NCBI RefSeq assembly: GCF_025997995.1
Contig: NZ_AP026683.1
Location: forward strand, 1,054,501 to 1,118,500
Direction of reading: 5' to 3'
Source: Sediminibacterium sp. TEGAF015
GTDB lineage: Bacteria > Bacteroidota > Bacteroidia > Chitinophagales > Chitinophagaceae
DNA: 64,000 bases
Below are positions 18,550 to 27,783 of this stretch, one piece after another. How positions within the stretch are numbered: the first letter of the stretch is position 1; the number at the start of each line of letters is the position of its first letter. The notes below the pieces were generated by a model that worked only from the letters and a program-made list of their open reading frames with translations, did not search any database and had not been told where the DNA came from. The translations under genes were made by a program, and so were the position numbers.

Positions 18550-19410
18550 ATGAATCTACAAATCGCTTCACTGAATTCCGGCTCTAATGGCAATTGTTAC
18601 TATATAGGCAACAAAGAAGATGCAATATTGATAGACGTTGGCCTCTCGCTTAGAGAAACAGAAATCAGAATGAAACAACTGGATTTATCCTTACAAAAAG
18701 TAAGAGCCATTTTTATTTCTCACGAGCATACTGACCATATTAGAGGTCTTTCTACGGTTGCCAATAAATATAAAATCCCCATTTACATCACTCTGGAAAC
18801 GGCAAAAGGCGGGCCTAAACTGATTCGACATTTATCTAAAACTTTTATAGCAAATCAGCCCATTTATGTGGGCCAGCAAAATACTACAGACAACCAAATG
18901 ATGGTCACTCCTTTTCGCAAGGAACATGATGCGGCCGATCCACATAGTTTTGTAGTAAGTTATCAGGGTATACATATTGGCGTCATTACCGATATTGGTG
19001 TTGCTTGTAACAGGGTCTCACATTATTTTCAACAATGCCATGCTGCTTTTCTAGAATCTAATTATGATGAAGAAATGCTACGTAAAGGTCGCTATTCACA
19101 GCCCTTAAGAGATAGAATCTCCAATGGTCTTGGACATATCTCCAATAAACAAGCATTGGATTTGTTCCGCAATTATAGACCCAGAAACATGAGCCATTTA
19201 CTGCTCTCGCATTTGTCAAAAGAGAACAATCATCCAGAGTTGGCTTTACAAACTTTCCTTCCACATGCAAATGAAACAGAAGTGTTAATTGCATCCAGAT
19301 ATGGTCCTAGTCCTGTCATTACCATCAATCCAGAAGTTAGATATTCGCTTGAACATTTAAAAGCCATCGTACCTAAACTAAAAGCAACACAGGGCAGCTT
19401 GTTTGATTAG
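18550..19410 (+). CDS. MBL-fold metallo-hydrolase (YycJ/WalJ-like)
   Basis: This 286-residue metallo-beta-lactamase-fold protein has the metal motif HEHTDHIRG plus a second-site His in FRKEHDAADP and the ITDIG segment. It has no signal peptide, so it is cytoplasmic. Family members of the YycJ type are exonuclease-like or phosphodiesterase-like hydrolases; the precise substrate is unclear. The ATG at 18550 starts MNLQIASLNSGSNGNCYYIG, the conserved N terminus of the family, and follows a good -7 element. The frame also stays open upstream to 18367 but that part overlaps the divergent gene and shows no family similarity. Confidence 0.88.
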   Translation: MNLQIASLNSGSNGNCYYIGNKEDAILIDVGLSLRETEIRMKQLDLSLQKVRAIFISHEHTDHIRGLSTVANKYKIPIYITLETAKGGPKLIRHLSKTFIANQPIYVGQQNTTDNQMMVTPFRKEHDAADPHSFVVSYQGIHIGVITDIGVACNRVSHYFQQCHAAFLESNYDEEMLRKGRYSQPLRDRISNGLGHISNKQALDLFRNYRPRNMSHLLLSHLSKENNHPELALQTFLPHANETEVLIASRYGPSPVITINPEVRYSLEHLKAIVPKLKATQGSLFD

Positions 19411-19443
19411 AATATCCTTACATTTAAGGAACAATTATATATC

Positions 19444-20298
19444 ATGAAAAAGTTCCTTTTACCCATTTTCTTTTTTTCTATAACTATACAGCTTTTTGCA
19501 CAAGAAAAAAGTCCATATACTTTATTTGATGCGAATGGGAAAAAAGTGTCTTATGCAAAAATGATTCGCCAATTAAAAGATAAGGACATTGTATTATTCG
19601 GTGAATACCACAACAATGCCATTGCGCATTGGCTTCAACTGTCTGTAACCAAAGACTTACATAGTGAAAGACAAATGGTACTGGGCGCTGAAATGTTTGA
19701 GGCAGATAACCAAGAACCTCTAAATCAATACTTGGCTGGCAAACTCAGTGCAAAAGGGTTAGACTCCAATGCCAGGCTCTGGAAAAATTATCCTACCGAC
19801 TATGCGCCATTGGTGAACTATGCAAAAGCGAATGCTATTCCCTTTATAGCTACGAATATTCCTAGAAAATATGCAGCACTGGTAAACAAGGGCGGATTCA
19901 CAAAATTGGACAGTCTTTCAGAAGAAGAAAAAAAATGGATAGCACCTTTACCTATGCCCTATGATGCTAACTTACCCGGTTATGTAAACATGATGAAAAT
20001 GATGGGAGTGCATGCAACAGAAAATATGCCCAAAGCGCAAGCCAGTAAAGATGCAACTATGGCCCATTTCATTCTGCAAAACCTCAGACCTGGTGGAATG
20101 TTTTTACATTACAACGGCGCCTATCATTCAGATAATTATGATGGCATCAATTGGTATCTGAAACAACAAAAACCTGATCTTAAAATCGGCACTATCTCTA
20201 CGGTAAGTCAGGCCAATATAAAAAGTCTGCTTGCCGAGAACAAAGGCAAAGCAGACTTTATTATTTGTGTAGATACAGATATGACCAATACTTACTAA
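19444..20298 (+). CDS. ChaN-like (DUF399) exported protein
   Basis: This 284-residue protein has a signal peptide (to about residue 20, LFAQ). The ChaN core is clear: IVLFGEYHNNAIAHWLQL, VLGAEMFEADNQ and the late FLHYNGAYHSDNYDGI. ChaN from Campylobacter binds two cofacial haems and is iron-regulated, and the His and Tyr-rich motifs fit that. It lacks a lipobox, so it would be periplasmic rather than lipid-anchored. Its stop overlaps the convergent NamZ gene by 4 bp, and its last 80 bases include a hairpin that likely terminates that gene. Confidence 0.87.
   Translation: MKKFLLPIFFFSITIQLFAQEKSPYTLFDANGKKVSYAKMIRQLKDKDIVLFGEYHNNAIAHWLQLSVTKDLHSERQMVLGAEMFEADNQEPLNQYLAGKLSAKGLDSNARLWKNYPTDYAPLVNYAKANAIPFIATNIPRKYAALVNKGGFTKLDSLSEEEKKWIAPLPMPYDANLPGYVNMMKMMGVHATENMPKAQASKDATMAHFILQNLRPGGMFLHYNGAYHSDNYDGINWYLKQQKPDLKIGTISTVSQANIKSLLAENKGKADFIICVDTDMTNTY
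20217..20259 (-). terminator. Probable intrinsic terminator of the NamZ-like gene, inside the ChaN coding end
   Basis: Arms 20222-20235 and 20245-20259 pair over 14 bases with one bulge and a 9-nt loop. On the minus strand the hairpin is followed by a five-T run, about 35-80 nt past the NamZ stop. On the plus strand only a broken T tract follows, so it mainly serves the minus-strand gene. Confidence 0.5.
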
Positions 20299-21566
20299 GG
20301 GTATAAAAGATATTTCTTACGCATGGTTTTATATTCAGACAAACCAGGCTCCCAGCTAGCATAAATTTCTTCAACAGATTTGCCCTCGGCTACCTGTTTT
20401 CTGAATACATCGTTTCCAATCAATTTATTGATATCCCCAATTTGATTGCTCTGAGATCGATCAAAGAATTTATCCTTTTCAGGGAACTTGTTGTACAAAT
20501 CAATCATCCACTGAATCTGGATCCTGTTCTTCTTTTTTAATTCAGCAATATCTACCTTACGCAAATCAATGCCATAACATACTTTATCCATGTGCAGCGG
20601 CGTCTCTGCCATTCCTTTAATGGAAACAGGAGTGAATGAGAAATCATAAATTCCCTTATACAACGGACTACCAAAAATGGTAAATGGATACTGAGTTCCT
20701 CTTCCATGATTCAATACTGTTCCCTCAAACAAACAAGTTGTTGGATACAGCATGATGCTTTGCTGCGTATTCAAATTGGGAGAAGGCTTTACCGGCAATA
20801 CATAATCCATATCGTGTGCATAGTTGGCCACTTTAATAATTTTTAGCTTGGCCTGCATCTTATTGGGTAACCATCCCTCACCATTAATCATCTGCGCAAA
20901 TTCTGCGATGGTCATTCCGTGTGCTATAGGAATAGGGAACATACCAATACCCGATTTAAATTTCATATCCAGAATAGGACCATCTACCAGGTATCCGTTG
21001 GGATTGGGTCTGTCTAATATCAGCAGCTCTTTTCCATTTTCTGCACAGGCTTCCATGATATGGCTGAGAACATTGATATAAGTGTAAAAACGACATCCTA
21101 CATCCTGAATATCAAAAATCATTAGATCTACATCGGCCATGTCTTCTTTGGAAGGCTTGCGTTTTGGGCCATATAGTGATACCACTTTTACTCCGGTAGC
21201 AGGGTCTACTTCATCGGCAACTTTAATTCCTGCACTGGCATTGCCTCTGAATCCATGCTCGGGACCAAATACTTTTACAATATTAACCCCGCGCTTCAGC
21301 ATGCTATCAACAAAATGCTTATCTCCGACAATGGTAGTTGGGTTTGCCAATAGTGCTACCCTCTTTCCTTTTAAATAACTAATATACTTATCAGTTTGAT
21401 CAGCACCTGTTTTAATCGGCTGATTTTTATAAGTAGTAGTTACACGCGATTGACCGTCAGGCATGAAATTGCCAGCATCCGCTTTATTGCCTCCATTTTT
21501 ATCCGCAATAAAAGCAGAGCCCAGCAAGCCAAATCCCATCAGTAACCCAAAATATTTTTTCATCAT
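20295..21566 (-). CDS. NamZ-like exo-beta-N-acetylmuramidase (DUF1343)
   Basis: This 423-residue protein has a hydrophobic N terminus and a likely signal peptide (about residues 1-20), then the DUF1343 core: RVALLANPTTIVGDKHFVDS, VFGPEHGFRG, MIFDIQDVGCRFYTYI and LDRPNPNG. The Bacillus subtilis member NamZ releases terminal MurNAc from peptidoglycan fragments. It fits with the amino sugar kinase and MurQ about 8 kb away, which would process released MurNAc. A second Met directly follows the first. It is 18 bp downstream of the M28 peptidase gene on the same strand. Confidence 0.9.
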   Translation of the reverse strand: MMKKYFGLLMGFGLLGSAFIADKNGGNKADAGNFMPDGQSRVTTTYKNQPIKTGADQTDKYISYLKGKRVALLANPTTIVGDKHFVDSMLKRGVNIVKVFGPEHGFRGNASAGIKVADEVDPATGVKVVSLYGPKRKPSKEDMADVDLMIFDIQDVGCRFYTYINVLSHIMEACAENGKELLILDRPNPNGYLVDGPILDMKFKSGIGMFPIPIAHGMTIAEFAQMINGEGWLPNKMQAKLKIIKVANYAHDMDYVLPVKPSPNLNTQQSIMLYPTTCLFEGTVLNHGRGTQYPFTIFGSPLYKGIYDFSFTPVSIKGMAETPLHMDKVCYGIDLRKVDIAELKKKNRIQIQWMIDLYNKFPEKDKFFDRSQSNQIGDINKLIGNDVFRKQVAEGKSVEEIYASWEPGLSEYKTMRKKYLLYP

Positions 21567-21584
21567 TTACTTATTTGTTATTCA

Positions 21585-23156
21585 TTAATTATCATATCCA
21601 CCTGCACGCTTGGCCTTGGTTTGAGTTGGCCAGGTCTGAGGGCCACGAGGCCCAGCAGGTAGTTCTGCCTTTTCGGTTGGCATACGCTCCGGATCTTCAC
21701 AAGCCATGTAAACGAGAATAGCAGTAAGAATTGCATTGTGCTTTACATCATCAAAAACAATTTTGTCGTAGGTATCCCGATTGGTATGCCAAGTGTAGTT
21801 ACCGTATGACCAACCCAATGCACCCAAAGAAAATGCAGGCGCACCTACTGCAATAAAGGAAGCATTGTCCGAACCACCTCCGGCAGGAGAACCAGGAAAA
21901 CTAGTTCTAACTGTATCTCTGATATAAGACGGAGCAGCAGCTAACCAACGGGTAATAAAATCTTTGGAATATTTAAATCCTGCACCGCCCAAATTCACTA
22001 CGCGACCGGTTCCATTGTCCTGATTAAACAGGGCCTGTAAATTTTGAACCACTTCCGGATGATCTTCTACAAATGCACGCGAGCCATTTAATCCCTGTTC
22101 TTCTGAACCCCAGTGGCCTACCAGAATCGTTCTCTTTGGATTGGGATAAACCGCTTTCAGAATTCGCATGGCTTCCATCATTACCAAAGTACCTGTTCCA
22201 TTATCTGTAGCACCGGTTCCTCCATCCCATGAATCAAAATGGGCAGACAACATTACATACTCATTCGGCTTTTCAGTTCCTTTGATTTCAGCAAGGGTAT
22301 TGAAAGTGGGAACAACTCCTAATTCTTTAGATTGAGCAAAAACGTTCAGTTTAGGAGCCTGCCCTGATTCTGTTAAGCGATACAACAAAGCATAATCTTC
22401 CAAAGCAATATCAAGGGTTGGTACTTTCTTTGTATTGGCCGCAAAAATTTTGTTTACGCCAAAACCATTGCTCCATAAGCTTCCTATCACTCCTGCTGCT
22501 CCTGCATTTTCCAGCGCCTGCGCTAATTTTGCCGCACTTAATCCTGTTTTGCTGATGCGCTTTCTCCAGGCCTCCGTTGCTTCAGTTCGCTCTTTGCGTA
22601 TTTTATCGATGGATGCTTTGGTACCAAATTCGTTCCAGTTATAATCGGGTCTTCCTGTGGGTTGAGGCATAGCAATCAACACATATTTCCCTTTTACATT
22701 CGGCAACCATGCCTGAAAAGCCAATGAATCTGCAACATCTGCCAGAATAATTGTTTCAGCCGTTACAGGCTTTTTCATAGAAGGGCTGAATGCCAGCTGT
22801 GTTCCTTCCAATGATTTTGTCCAGGGTGCAACCATATCAATATGGGTAATACCACGATCCCAACCTCTCCAGGTTCCGTAGTTTTCTCTCTTCGCTTCAA
22901 TTCCCCAGTTCTTGTATTGAGCAATGGCCCAATCACTTGCTTGTTGCATTTTAGATGATCCTACCAATCTGGGGCCAATACCGTCCATTAACTCATGACC
23001 CAGTCGTTTTAACTGTGAGTTGTCATTGGCTTCTTTAATGATGGCAGCAACTGTTGGATTCAATTGCTCCTGTGCCATTACAGGCATCGTAACAAAACCA
23101 AGTCCTACTGCCAGCAGGCCCAGTTTTTTGTGGAATGTTTGCGGGATGTTTTTCAT
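21585..23156 (-). CDS. M28 family zinc metallopeptidase, exported
   Basis: This 523-residue aminopeptidase-type protein has a signal peptide (about 1-28, ending in MAQ). A protease-associated domain region lies at about 130-260. The zinc ligands of the M28 family are visible: His-x-Asp in HFDSWDGGTGATDNGTGT (about residue 303), Glu-Glu in GSEEQGLNGS, Asp in FNQDNGTG and a late WHTNRDTYDK His. The ATG at 23156 is preferred; an in-frame ATG at 23171 would put five extra residues (MYYYF) before the signal. It probably degrades peptides in the periplasm. Confidence 0.9.
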   Translation of the reverse strand: MKNIPQTFHKKLGLLAVGLGFVTMPVMAQEQLNPTVAAIIKEANDNSQLKRLGHELMDGIGPRLVGSSKMQQASDWAIAQYKNWGIEAKRENYGTWRGWDRGITHIDMVAPWTKSLEGTQLAFSPSMKKPVTAETIILADVADSLAFQAWLPNVKGKYVLIAMPQPTGRPDYNWNEFGTKASIDKIRKERTEATEAWRKRISKTGLSAAKLAQALENAGAAGVIGSLWSNGFGVNKIFAANTKKVPTLDIALEDYALLYRLTESGQAPKLNVFAQSKELGVVPTFNTLAEIKGTEKPNEYVMLSAHFDSWDGGTGATDNGTGTLVMMEAMRILKAVYPNPKRTILVGHWGSEEQGLNGSRAFVEDHPEVVQNLQALFNQDNGTGRVVNLGGAGFKYSKDFITRWLAAAPSYIRDTVRTSFPGSPAGGGSDNASFIAVGAPAFSLGALGWSYGNYTWHTNRDTYDKIVFDDVKHNAILTAILVYMACEDPERMPTEKAELPAGPRGPQTWPTQTKAKRAGGYDN

Positions 23157-23225
23157 AAAGTAATAATACAAAACTTATGCATGTACCCATGCGGTTTTGC
23201 GGTTTTTGTGATAGATGGATGAATA

Positions 23226-24911
23226 TTATAAACCTAAATGATGTTTGGCTGCAGTTTCTTTTGCAATGGCATATCCGGCATCTGCATGTCTGATTACACC
23301 AATACCCGGATCATTGTGTAAAACCCTTGCCAGTCTTGCTGCTGCGGCATCAGTTCCATCTGCAACAATCACCATACCTGCATGAATGGAATAGCCCATT
23401 CCAACTCCTCCACCATGATGCAGGGAAACCCAGCTGGCGCCTCCGGCAGTATTCATTAGTGCATTCAGTATTGGCCAGTCGGCTACCGCGTCAGAACCAT
23501 CCATCATGGCTTCTGTTTCCCTGTTGGGCGAAGCAACTGAACCCGTATCTAAATGATCGCGTCCAATAACAATAGGCGCTTTTACTTTTCCGGTTCTAAC
23601 CAGTTCATTGAATGCCTGTCCGGCCTTTTCTCTTTCGCCTTGTCCCAGCCAACAGATTCTTGCTGGTAAACCCTGAAAAGCAATTTTTTCTTTAGCCATT
23701 TTCATCCAGCGTTGCATGCTTTTATTTTCAGGAAACAAATCCTGAATCACCTGATCAGTTACCGCAATATCTGCAGGATCGCCACTTAATGCAGCCCATC
23801 TGAATGGCCCCTTTCCTTCACAGAATAAAGGACGGATATAGGCCGGCACAAATCCCGGAAAATCAAAAGATCTTCCGGCAGGTAATGTTAGTATTTTTCC
23901 TTTCGCTGATTGTTGCGTTTCATATTCCTGAGCCCTTGCTCTGATATTGTTTCCATAATCAAATGTAATGGCTCCTTTGTCCATTAAACGCAACATCAGT
24001 TGTACATGCAAATACATGCTTTCATAACTTCTGGCAATATATCCTTCCGGATCAGACTCGCGCATTTTAGCAGCGGCTTCATTGCTCATTTCATGCGGTG
24101 TATAACCAATCAACGGATCATGTGCAGAAGTTTGATCTGTTAAGGTATCAGGGATAATATTTCTATTCAACAAAGCAGTTAACAAATCAATGGCATTGCA
24201 CAACACGCCAATACTTTTTGCTTCCCCTCTTGCTCTGTACACAAGTGCCTGATCTATGGCCTGATTGATGTCTGAATATTTTTCATCCAAATATTGGGTC
24301 TCCACTCTTTTATTGATGCGCCATTCTTCTACTTCTGCAACCAGTGCCACCCCTTCGTTCATGGTAATGGCCAGCGGTTGTGCTCCCCCCATACCGCCTA
24401 ACCCTGCTGTTACATTTAGTGTGCCTTTTAAGGTTCCGCCAAAATGTTTATCAGCAATAGCAGCATAGGTTTCAAAAGTTCCCTGCACTATTCCCTGCGA
24501 GCCAATATAAATCCAGCTTCCAGCAGTCATCTGGCCATACATCATTAGCCCCTTTTGTTCTAGTTCTGTAAAATGTTTCCAGTTGGCCCAGTTAGGAACA
24601 AGCTGTGAATTACTAATGAGTATTCTTGGTGCATCTGCATGCGTCCGCATGATTCCGACGGGTTTACCACTTTGAATCAACAGGGATTCATCATTCTCCA
24701 TCGATTTCAAAGCTGCTATAATAGCATCCAGCGCTTCAAAATTGCGGGCAGCTTTTCCTCTGCCGCCGTATACAATTAAATCTTCCGGACGCTCTGCAAC
24801 AGCAGGGTCTAAATTGTTCAGCAACATGCGCAAAGCAGCTTCTTGCACCCAGCTTTTACAGGACAGTTCAGTGCCTGTTGGGGTTTTGTATTTGTTGTAA
24901 TCGTAAGACAT
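23226..24911 (-). CDS. hutU: Urocanate hydratase
   Basis: This 561-residue cytoplasmic enzyme adds water to urocanate, giving imidazolonepropionate in histidine breakdown, using tightly bound NAD. Strong family blocks are seen, such as [10 protein letters not shown] near the start, [16 protein letters not shown], and the C-terminal [17 protein letters not shown] chose ATG 24911 (MSYDYNKY); an ATG five codons earlier is also possible. No other hut gene (hutH, hutI, hutG) is in the window, so the pathway must be split or completed elsewhere. It is 44 bp after the TPR gene. Confidence 0.97.
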   Translation of the reverse strand: MSYDYNKYKTPTGTELSCKSWVQEAALRMLLNNLDPAVAERPEDLIVYGGRGKAARNFEALDAIIAALKSMENDESLLIQSGKPVGIMRTHADAPRILISNSQLVPNWANWKHFTELEQKGLMMYGQMTAGSWIYIGSQGIVQGTFETYAAIADKHFGGTLKGTLNVTAGLGGMGGAQPLAITMNEGVALVAEVEEWRINKRVETQYLDEKYSDINQAIDQALVYRARGEAKSIGVLCNAIDLLTALLNRNIIPDTLTDQTSAHDPLIGYTPHEMSNEAAAKMRESDPEGYIARSYESMYLHVQLMLRLMDKGAITFDYGNNIRARAQEYETQQSAKGKILTLPAGRSFDFPGFVPAYIRPLFCEGKGPFRWAALSGDPADIAVTDQVIQDLFPENKSMQRWMKMAKEKIAFQGLPARICWLGQGEREKAGQAFNELVRTGKVKAPIVIGRDHLDTGSVASPNRETEAMMDGSDAVADWPILNALMNTAGGASWVSLHHGGGVGMGYSIHAGMVIVADGTDAAAARLARVLHNDPGIGVIRHADAGYAIAKETAAKHHLGL

Positions 24912-24955
24912 GGCAATAGATTGCAATCGTTAAAATAAAATTCAGCAAAACAATA

Positions 24956-25267
24956 TTAATAAACCAGATCCTCATAGGCAGCCTGCAATTCATTGTAGGC
25001 ATGTTGATCTTTGGCTTCTTTTGCAGCAGCCATTCCTTTTTCGTACCAGGAAATGGCGGCTTCGTTCTCACCTGTTCTTTCCAGTAACTTAGCCAGGTGA
25101 TAGTATGACCCAACATAATCAGGCGCATCAGTGAGAATGGATTCAAATAAAAGGCGGGCTTGGGCATCCTCCCCCACTTTAATCCACTCCAATGCCAATG
25201 CATGCCTTAAAAAAAGATCCGAAGGATTTTCTTTTAACATCTCTTGAATTCGCGCTATCCTGTTCAT
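24956..25267 (-). CDS. Small TPR-repeat protein
   Basis: This 103-residue all-helical protein has about three tetratricopeptide repeats, for example ALALEWIKVGEDAQARLLFESIL and YYHLAKLLERTGENEAAISWYEKG. It has no signal peptide. TPR proteins mediate protein contacts, and no partner can be named from context. It lies upstream of hutU on the same strand with a 44-bp gap. Confidence 0.82.
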   Translation of the reverse strand: MNRIARIQEMLKENPSDLFLRHALALEWIKVGEDAQARLLFESILTDAPDYVGSYYHLAKLLERTGENEAAISWYEKGMAAAKEAKDQHAYNELQAAYEDLVY

Positions 25268-25301
25268 GCAACTAAAGTATGAAATTCCGTAGTTTTACAA
25301 G

Positions 25302-25472
25302 GTGGAAAAAGACCAACACAAAGAAGACGAAAAAGAATTGGATAAAGCCCTCTCCGATGAGGCTTTGTCTAAAATGGACAATACGATAACGAATGCAGAA
25401 TTGGCTGCCCTTGCTGCATTTTTTGCCAGAGAAAGCAAGAAAGAAGAGGGAAAGTCTCCTGCCAATGAATGA
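25302..25472 (+). CDS. Small highly charged protein, 56 aa
   Basis: A GTG-started frame of 56 codons ending in TGA at 25470-25472. The product is rich in Glu, Lys and Asp, with a single hydrophobic helix-like patch (LAALAAFFARESKK). A near-consensus -7 element (TAGTTTTA) precedes the start. It lies in an otherwise empty 317-bp gap between the TPR gene and etfB. I do not recognise the family. The unusual start and short length make it tentative, but composition and frame integrity look protein-like. Confidence 0.45.
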   Translation: MEKDQHKEDEKELDKALSDEALSKMDNTITNAELAALAAFFARESKKEEGKSPANE

Positions 25473-25531
25473 TCCCGGAAACTTTTTGGTTATTTTTTGG
25501 TTAAATACAAACAGTTATTAGTTTCTCATAG

Positions 25532-25539
25532 TATATTTG
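25532..25539 (+). promoter_or_regulatory. Promoter -7 element of etfB
   Basis: TATATTTG is a perfect TAnnTTTG match ending 45 nt before the etfB ATG. This leaves a longer leader than the other promoters here. No convincing -33 TTG is seen at 17-23 bp. Confidence 0.4.
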
Positions 25540-25584
25540 CGATAGTTGCATAAACAACTATTTTAAAAGAAAAATTAGATCCAT

Positions 25585-26328
25585 ATGAAGATTTTAGTTT
25601 GTGTTAGCAAAACACCAGACACCACTGCCAAAATTGCCTTCACAGATGGCAATACCAAATTTGATGAAGCAGGCGTGCAATGGATTATCAATCCTTACGA
25701 TGAATGGTATTCATTGGTAAGAGCCATTGAATTAAAAGAAGCCAATCCAGCAGCTACCATTCATCTGGTAACCGTTGGAAATGCAGATGCAGAGCCAATC
25801 ATCAGAAAGGCATTGGCACTGGGTGGAGACGAAGCGATTCGTGTAAATACCGATAACAGTGATGCGTATTATATTGCTGCACAAATTGCTGAAGTTGCCA
25901 AACAAGGTGGATATGACCTGGTTTTTACCGGTAAAGAAACCATTGACTACAACGGCTCTTCTATTGGAGGTATGATTGCAGAAATGATTGACGCTCCGTA
26001 TATTTCACTGGCCACCAAATTTGATTTAAACGGAACTACAGCAACGGTTGTTCGTGAAATTGAAGGTGGAGAAGAAACGGCGGAAGTGGCTTTACCCGTG
26101 GTGGTAAGTTGCCAGAAGGGTGTTGCCGAACAACGTATTCCTAACATGCGTGGTATCATGGCTGCCAGAACCAAACCATTGAAAGTGGTTGAACCAGCTG
26201 CAATAGATGCATTAACCACTGTTGTGAACTTTGAGTTGCCTCCGGCAAAAGCAGGCGTTAAACTGGTAGCACCAGACAACGTGGAAGAACTGGTAAGATT
26301 ATTACACGAGGAAGCAAAAGCCATCTAA
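25585..26328 (+). CDS. etfB: Electron transfer flavoprotein beta subunit
   Basis: This 247-residue AMP-binding subunit of the ETF heterodimer carries electrons from acyl-CoA and other flavin dehydrogenases to ETF-quinone oxidoreductase. The start MKILVCVSKTPDTTAKI, the LVFTGKETIDYNGSSIGGMIAEMI segment and the C-terminal NMRGIMAARTKPL are family blocks. EtfA follows 45 bp downstream. The acyl-CoA dehydrogenase and ETF-QO partners are not in the window. Confidence 0.97.
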   Translation: MKILVCVSKTPDTTAKIAFTDGNTKFDEAGVQWIINPYDEWYSLVRAIELKEANPAATIHLVTVGNADAEPIIRKALALGGDEAIRVNTDNSDAYYIAAQIAEVAKQGGYDLVFTGKETIDYNGSSIGGMIAEMIDAPYISLATKFDLNGTTATVVREIEGGEETAEVALPVVVSCQKGVAEQRIPNMRGIMAARTKPLKVVEPAAIDALTTVVNFELPPAKAGVKLVAPDNVEELVRLLHEEAKAI

Positions 26329-26373
26329 AATTTCAAAGCATTGAATTGCTTTTAACCATTCAAATTGTACAAT

Positions 26374-27339
26374 ATGTCAGTGTTAATATTTATCGATCAA
26401 TCAGAAGGTCAAGTAAAAAAATCTTCTTTGGAAGCCATCACTTATGGTGTTGACCTTGCCAAACAAATGGGCACAACTGCAGAAGGAATTGTGCTGGGAA
26501 CTGTTACCGAAGATTTATCTGCTTTGGGAAAATACGGAGTAACTAAAATTCATCAGGTTGCCAACGATACATTGAATCACCTGGATGCACAATTGTATGC
26601 CAGTGTAATCAGTGAAGCTGCCACAGCAAGCGGAGCAAATGTGCTAGTATTTTCACACAACCAAACAGGTAAAGCAGTTGCTGCACGTGTTGCTGCAAAA
26701 CTAAAAGCAGGATTGGTTGCAGGTGCCTGCGCACTACCAGATACCAGCAATGGTTTTGTTGTAAAGAAAACCGTATTCTCAGGAAAGGCTTTTGCCAACA
26801 TAAGCATTCAGTCTCCGGTGAAAGTAATTTCTTTGAATCCGAATTCTTATAAAACAGTTGCAACAGAAGGAACTGCGGCTGTAGCTGCTTTTGCTGCTAC
26901 AGTAGGTCAGCCTCGTGTAAAAGTAACTGCTATTAATAAAATTACAGGCGAAGTACCATTAACAGAGGCAGATATTGTAGTAAGTGGCGGTCGCGGCTTA
27001 AAAGGACCAGAAAACTGGGGCATTTTGTTAGACCTTGCCAAAGAACTGGGTGCTGCTACTGCTTGTAGCCGTCCTGTTGGCGATGCACACTGGAGACCGC
27101 ACCATGAACACGTAGGACAAACCGGTGTTCAGGTTGCTCCTAACTTATACATTGCTATTGGTATTTCAGGTGCTATTCAGCATTTGGCCGGTGTAAACCG
27201 TTCTAAAGTAATTGTTGTTATCAACAAAGACCCTGAAGCTCCTTTCTTTAAAGCAGCAGACTACGGTATCGTAGGAGATGCTTTTGAAGTAGTACCACAA
27301 TTAACTGCTGCTATTCAAAAATTGAAAGCAGGCGCATAA
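26374..27339 (+). CDS. etfA: Electron transfer flavoprotein alpha subunit
   Basis: This 321-residue FAD-binding subunit pairs with EtfB. The C-terminal FAD domain is intact: VSGGRGLKGPENW, ACSRPVGDAHWRPHHEHVGQTGVQVAPNLYIAIGISGAIQHLAG, and KVIVVINKDPEAPFF. The ATG at 26374 (MSVLIFIDQS) is chosen over an upstream TTG. It ends 11 bp from the convergent cupin gene, whose 3' end contains a 10-bp perfect hairpin. Confidence 0.97.
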   Translation: MSVLIFIDQSEGQVKKSSLEAITYGVDLAKQMGTTAEGIVLGTVTEDLSALGKYGVTKIHQVANDTLNHLDAQLYASVISEAATASGANVLVFSHNQTGKAVAARVAAKLKAGLVAGACALPDTSNGFVVKKTVFSGKAFANISIQSPVKVISLNPNSYKTVATEGTAAVAAFAATVGQPRVKVTAINKITGEVPLTEADIVVSGGRGLKGPENWGILLDLAKELGAATACSRPVGDAHWRPHHEHVGQTGVQVAPNLYIAIGISGAIQHLAGVNRSKVIVVINKDPEAPFFKAADYGIVGDAFEVVPQLTAAIQKLKAGA

Positions 27340-27350
27340 TACAAACGGGT

Positions 27351-27695
27351 TTATCCCAATTGAATTCCACCTTTTTCTCGATAGTCTTCACGCACTGGCG
27401 TGAAGACATCGAGTATAAAACAATCTGTTATTGCCCTTCCGCTGTGCAAGGCATTCGATGGAATTACAAATACCTGACCAGGTTCAAGCTCATACGGAAT
27501 ATCGTTAACGGTCAGTTCAAATTTTCCTTCTAAAATATACGATACCTGTTCCTGTGGATGCGAATGCTTCGGCAAAACTGCTCCGGCAGCTGCTTTCACA
27601 TGAGAGTACGTAGCCTGTGCTGTATGTATAAACTGAGCGTCGTATCCTTCAATTAAATTACAGGAAGGTATTTCATGAATTGAGTAAAGGGGCAT
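27351..27695 (-). CDS. Cupin domain protein
   Basis: This 114-residue small beta-barrel has the cupin motif 1 pattern HSHPQEQVSYILEGKFELTVN and motif 2 PGQVFVIPSNALHSG. The His-x-His...Glu...His metal set is present, so a metal-bound sugar or small-molecule binding or oxygenase role is possible but not specified. It is convergent with etfA and divergent from the DUF3817 gene. Confidence 0.88.
   Translation of the reverse strand: MPLYSIHEIPSCNLIEGYDAQFIHTAQATYSHVKAAAGAVLPKHSHPQEQVSYILEGKFELTVNDIPYELEPGQVFVIPSNALHSGRAITDCFILDVFTPVREDYREKGGIQLG
27384..27407. repeat. 10-bp perfect hairpin at the etfA/cupin convergence
   Basis: GTCTTCACGC at 27384-27393 pairs perfectly with GCGTGAAGAC at 27398-27407 around a 4-nt loop. 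It lies inside the cupin coding end, about 45 nt past the etfA stop. No T run follows on either strand, so it is not a classic terminator. It may still stabilise or pause transcripts at the convergent junction. Confidence 0.6.
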
Positions 27696-27770
27696 AAAAA
27701 CTGTTTTTCTTTTGGATACTTAAGATAGGTAAAAGGTTTAAACAGTGCTGTAATATGCATCAATTTGGGG

Positions 27771-27778
27771 TAAATTTG
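27771..27778 (+). promoter_or_regulatory. Promoter -7 element of the DUF3817 gene
   Basis: TAAATTTG ends only 5 nt before the ATG at 27784. Transcription would start at or next to the start codon, giving a leaderless or nearly leaderless mRNA. Confidence 0.5.
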
Positions 27779-27783
27779 CATCC

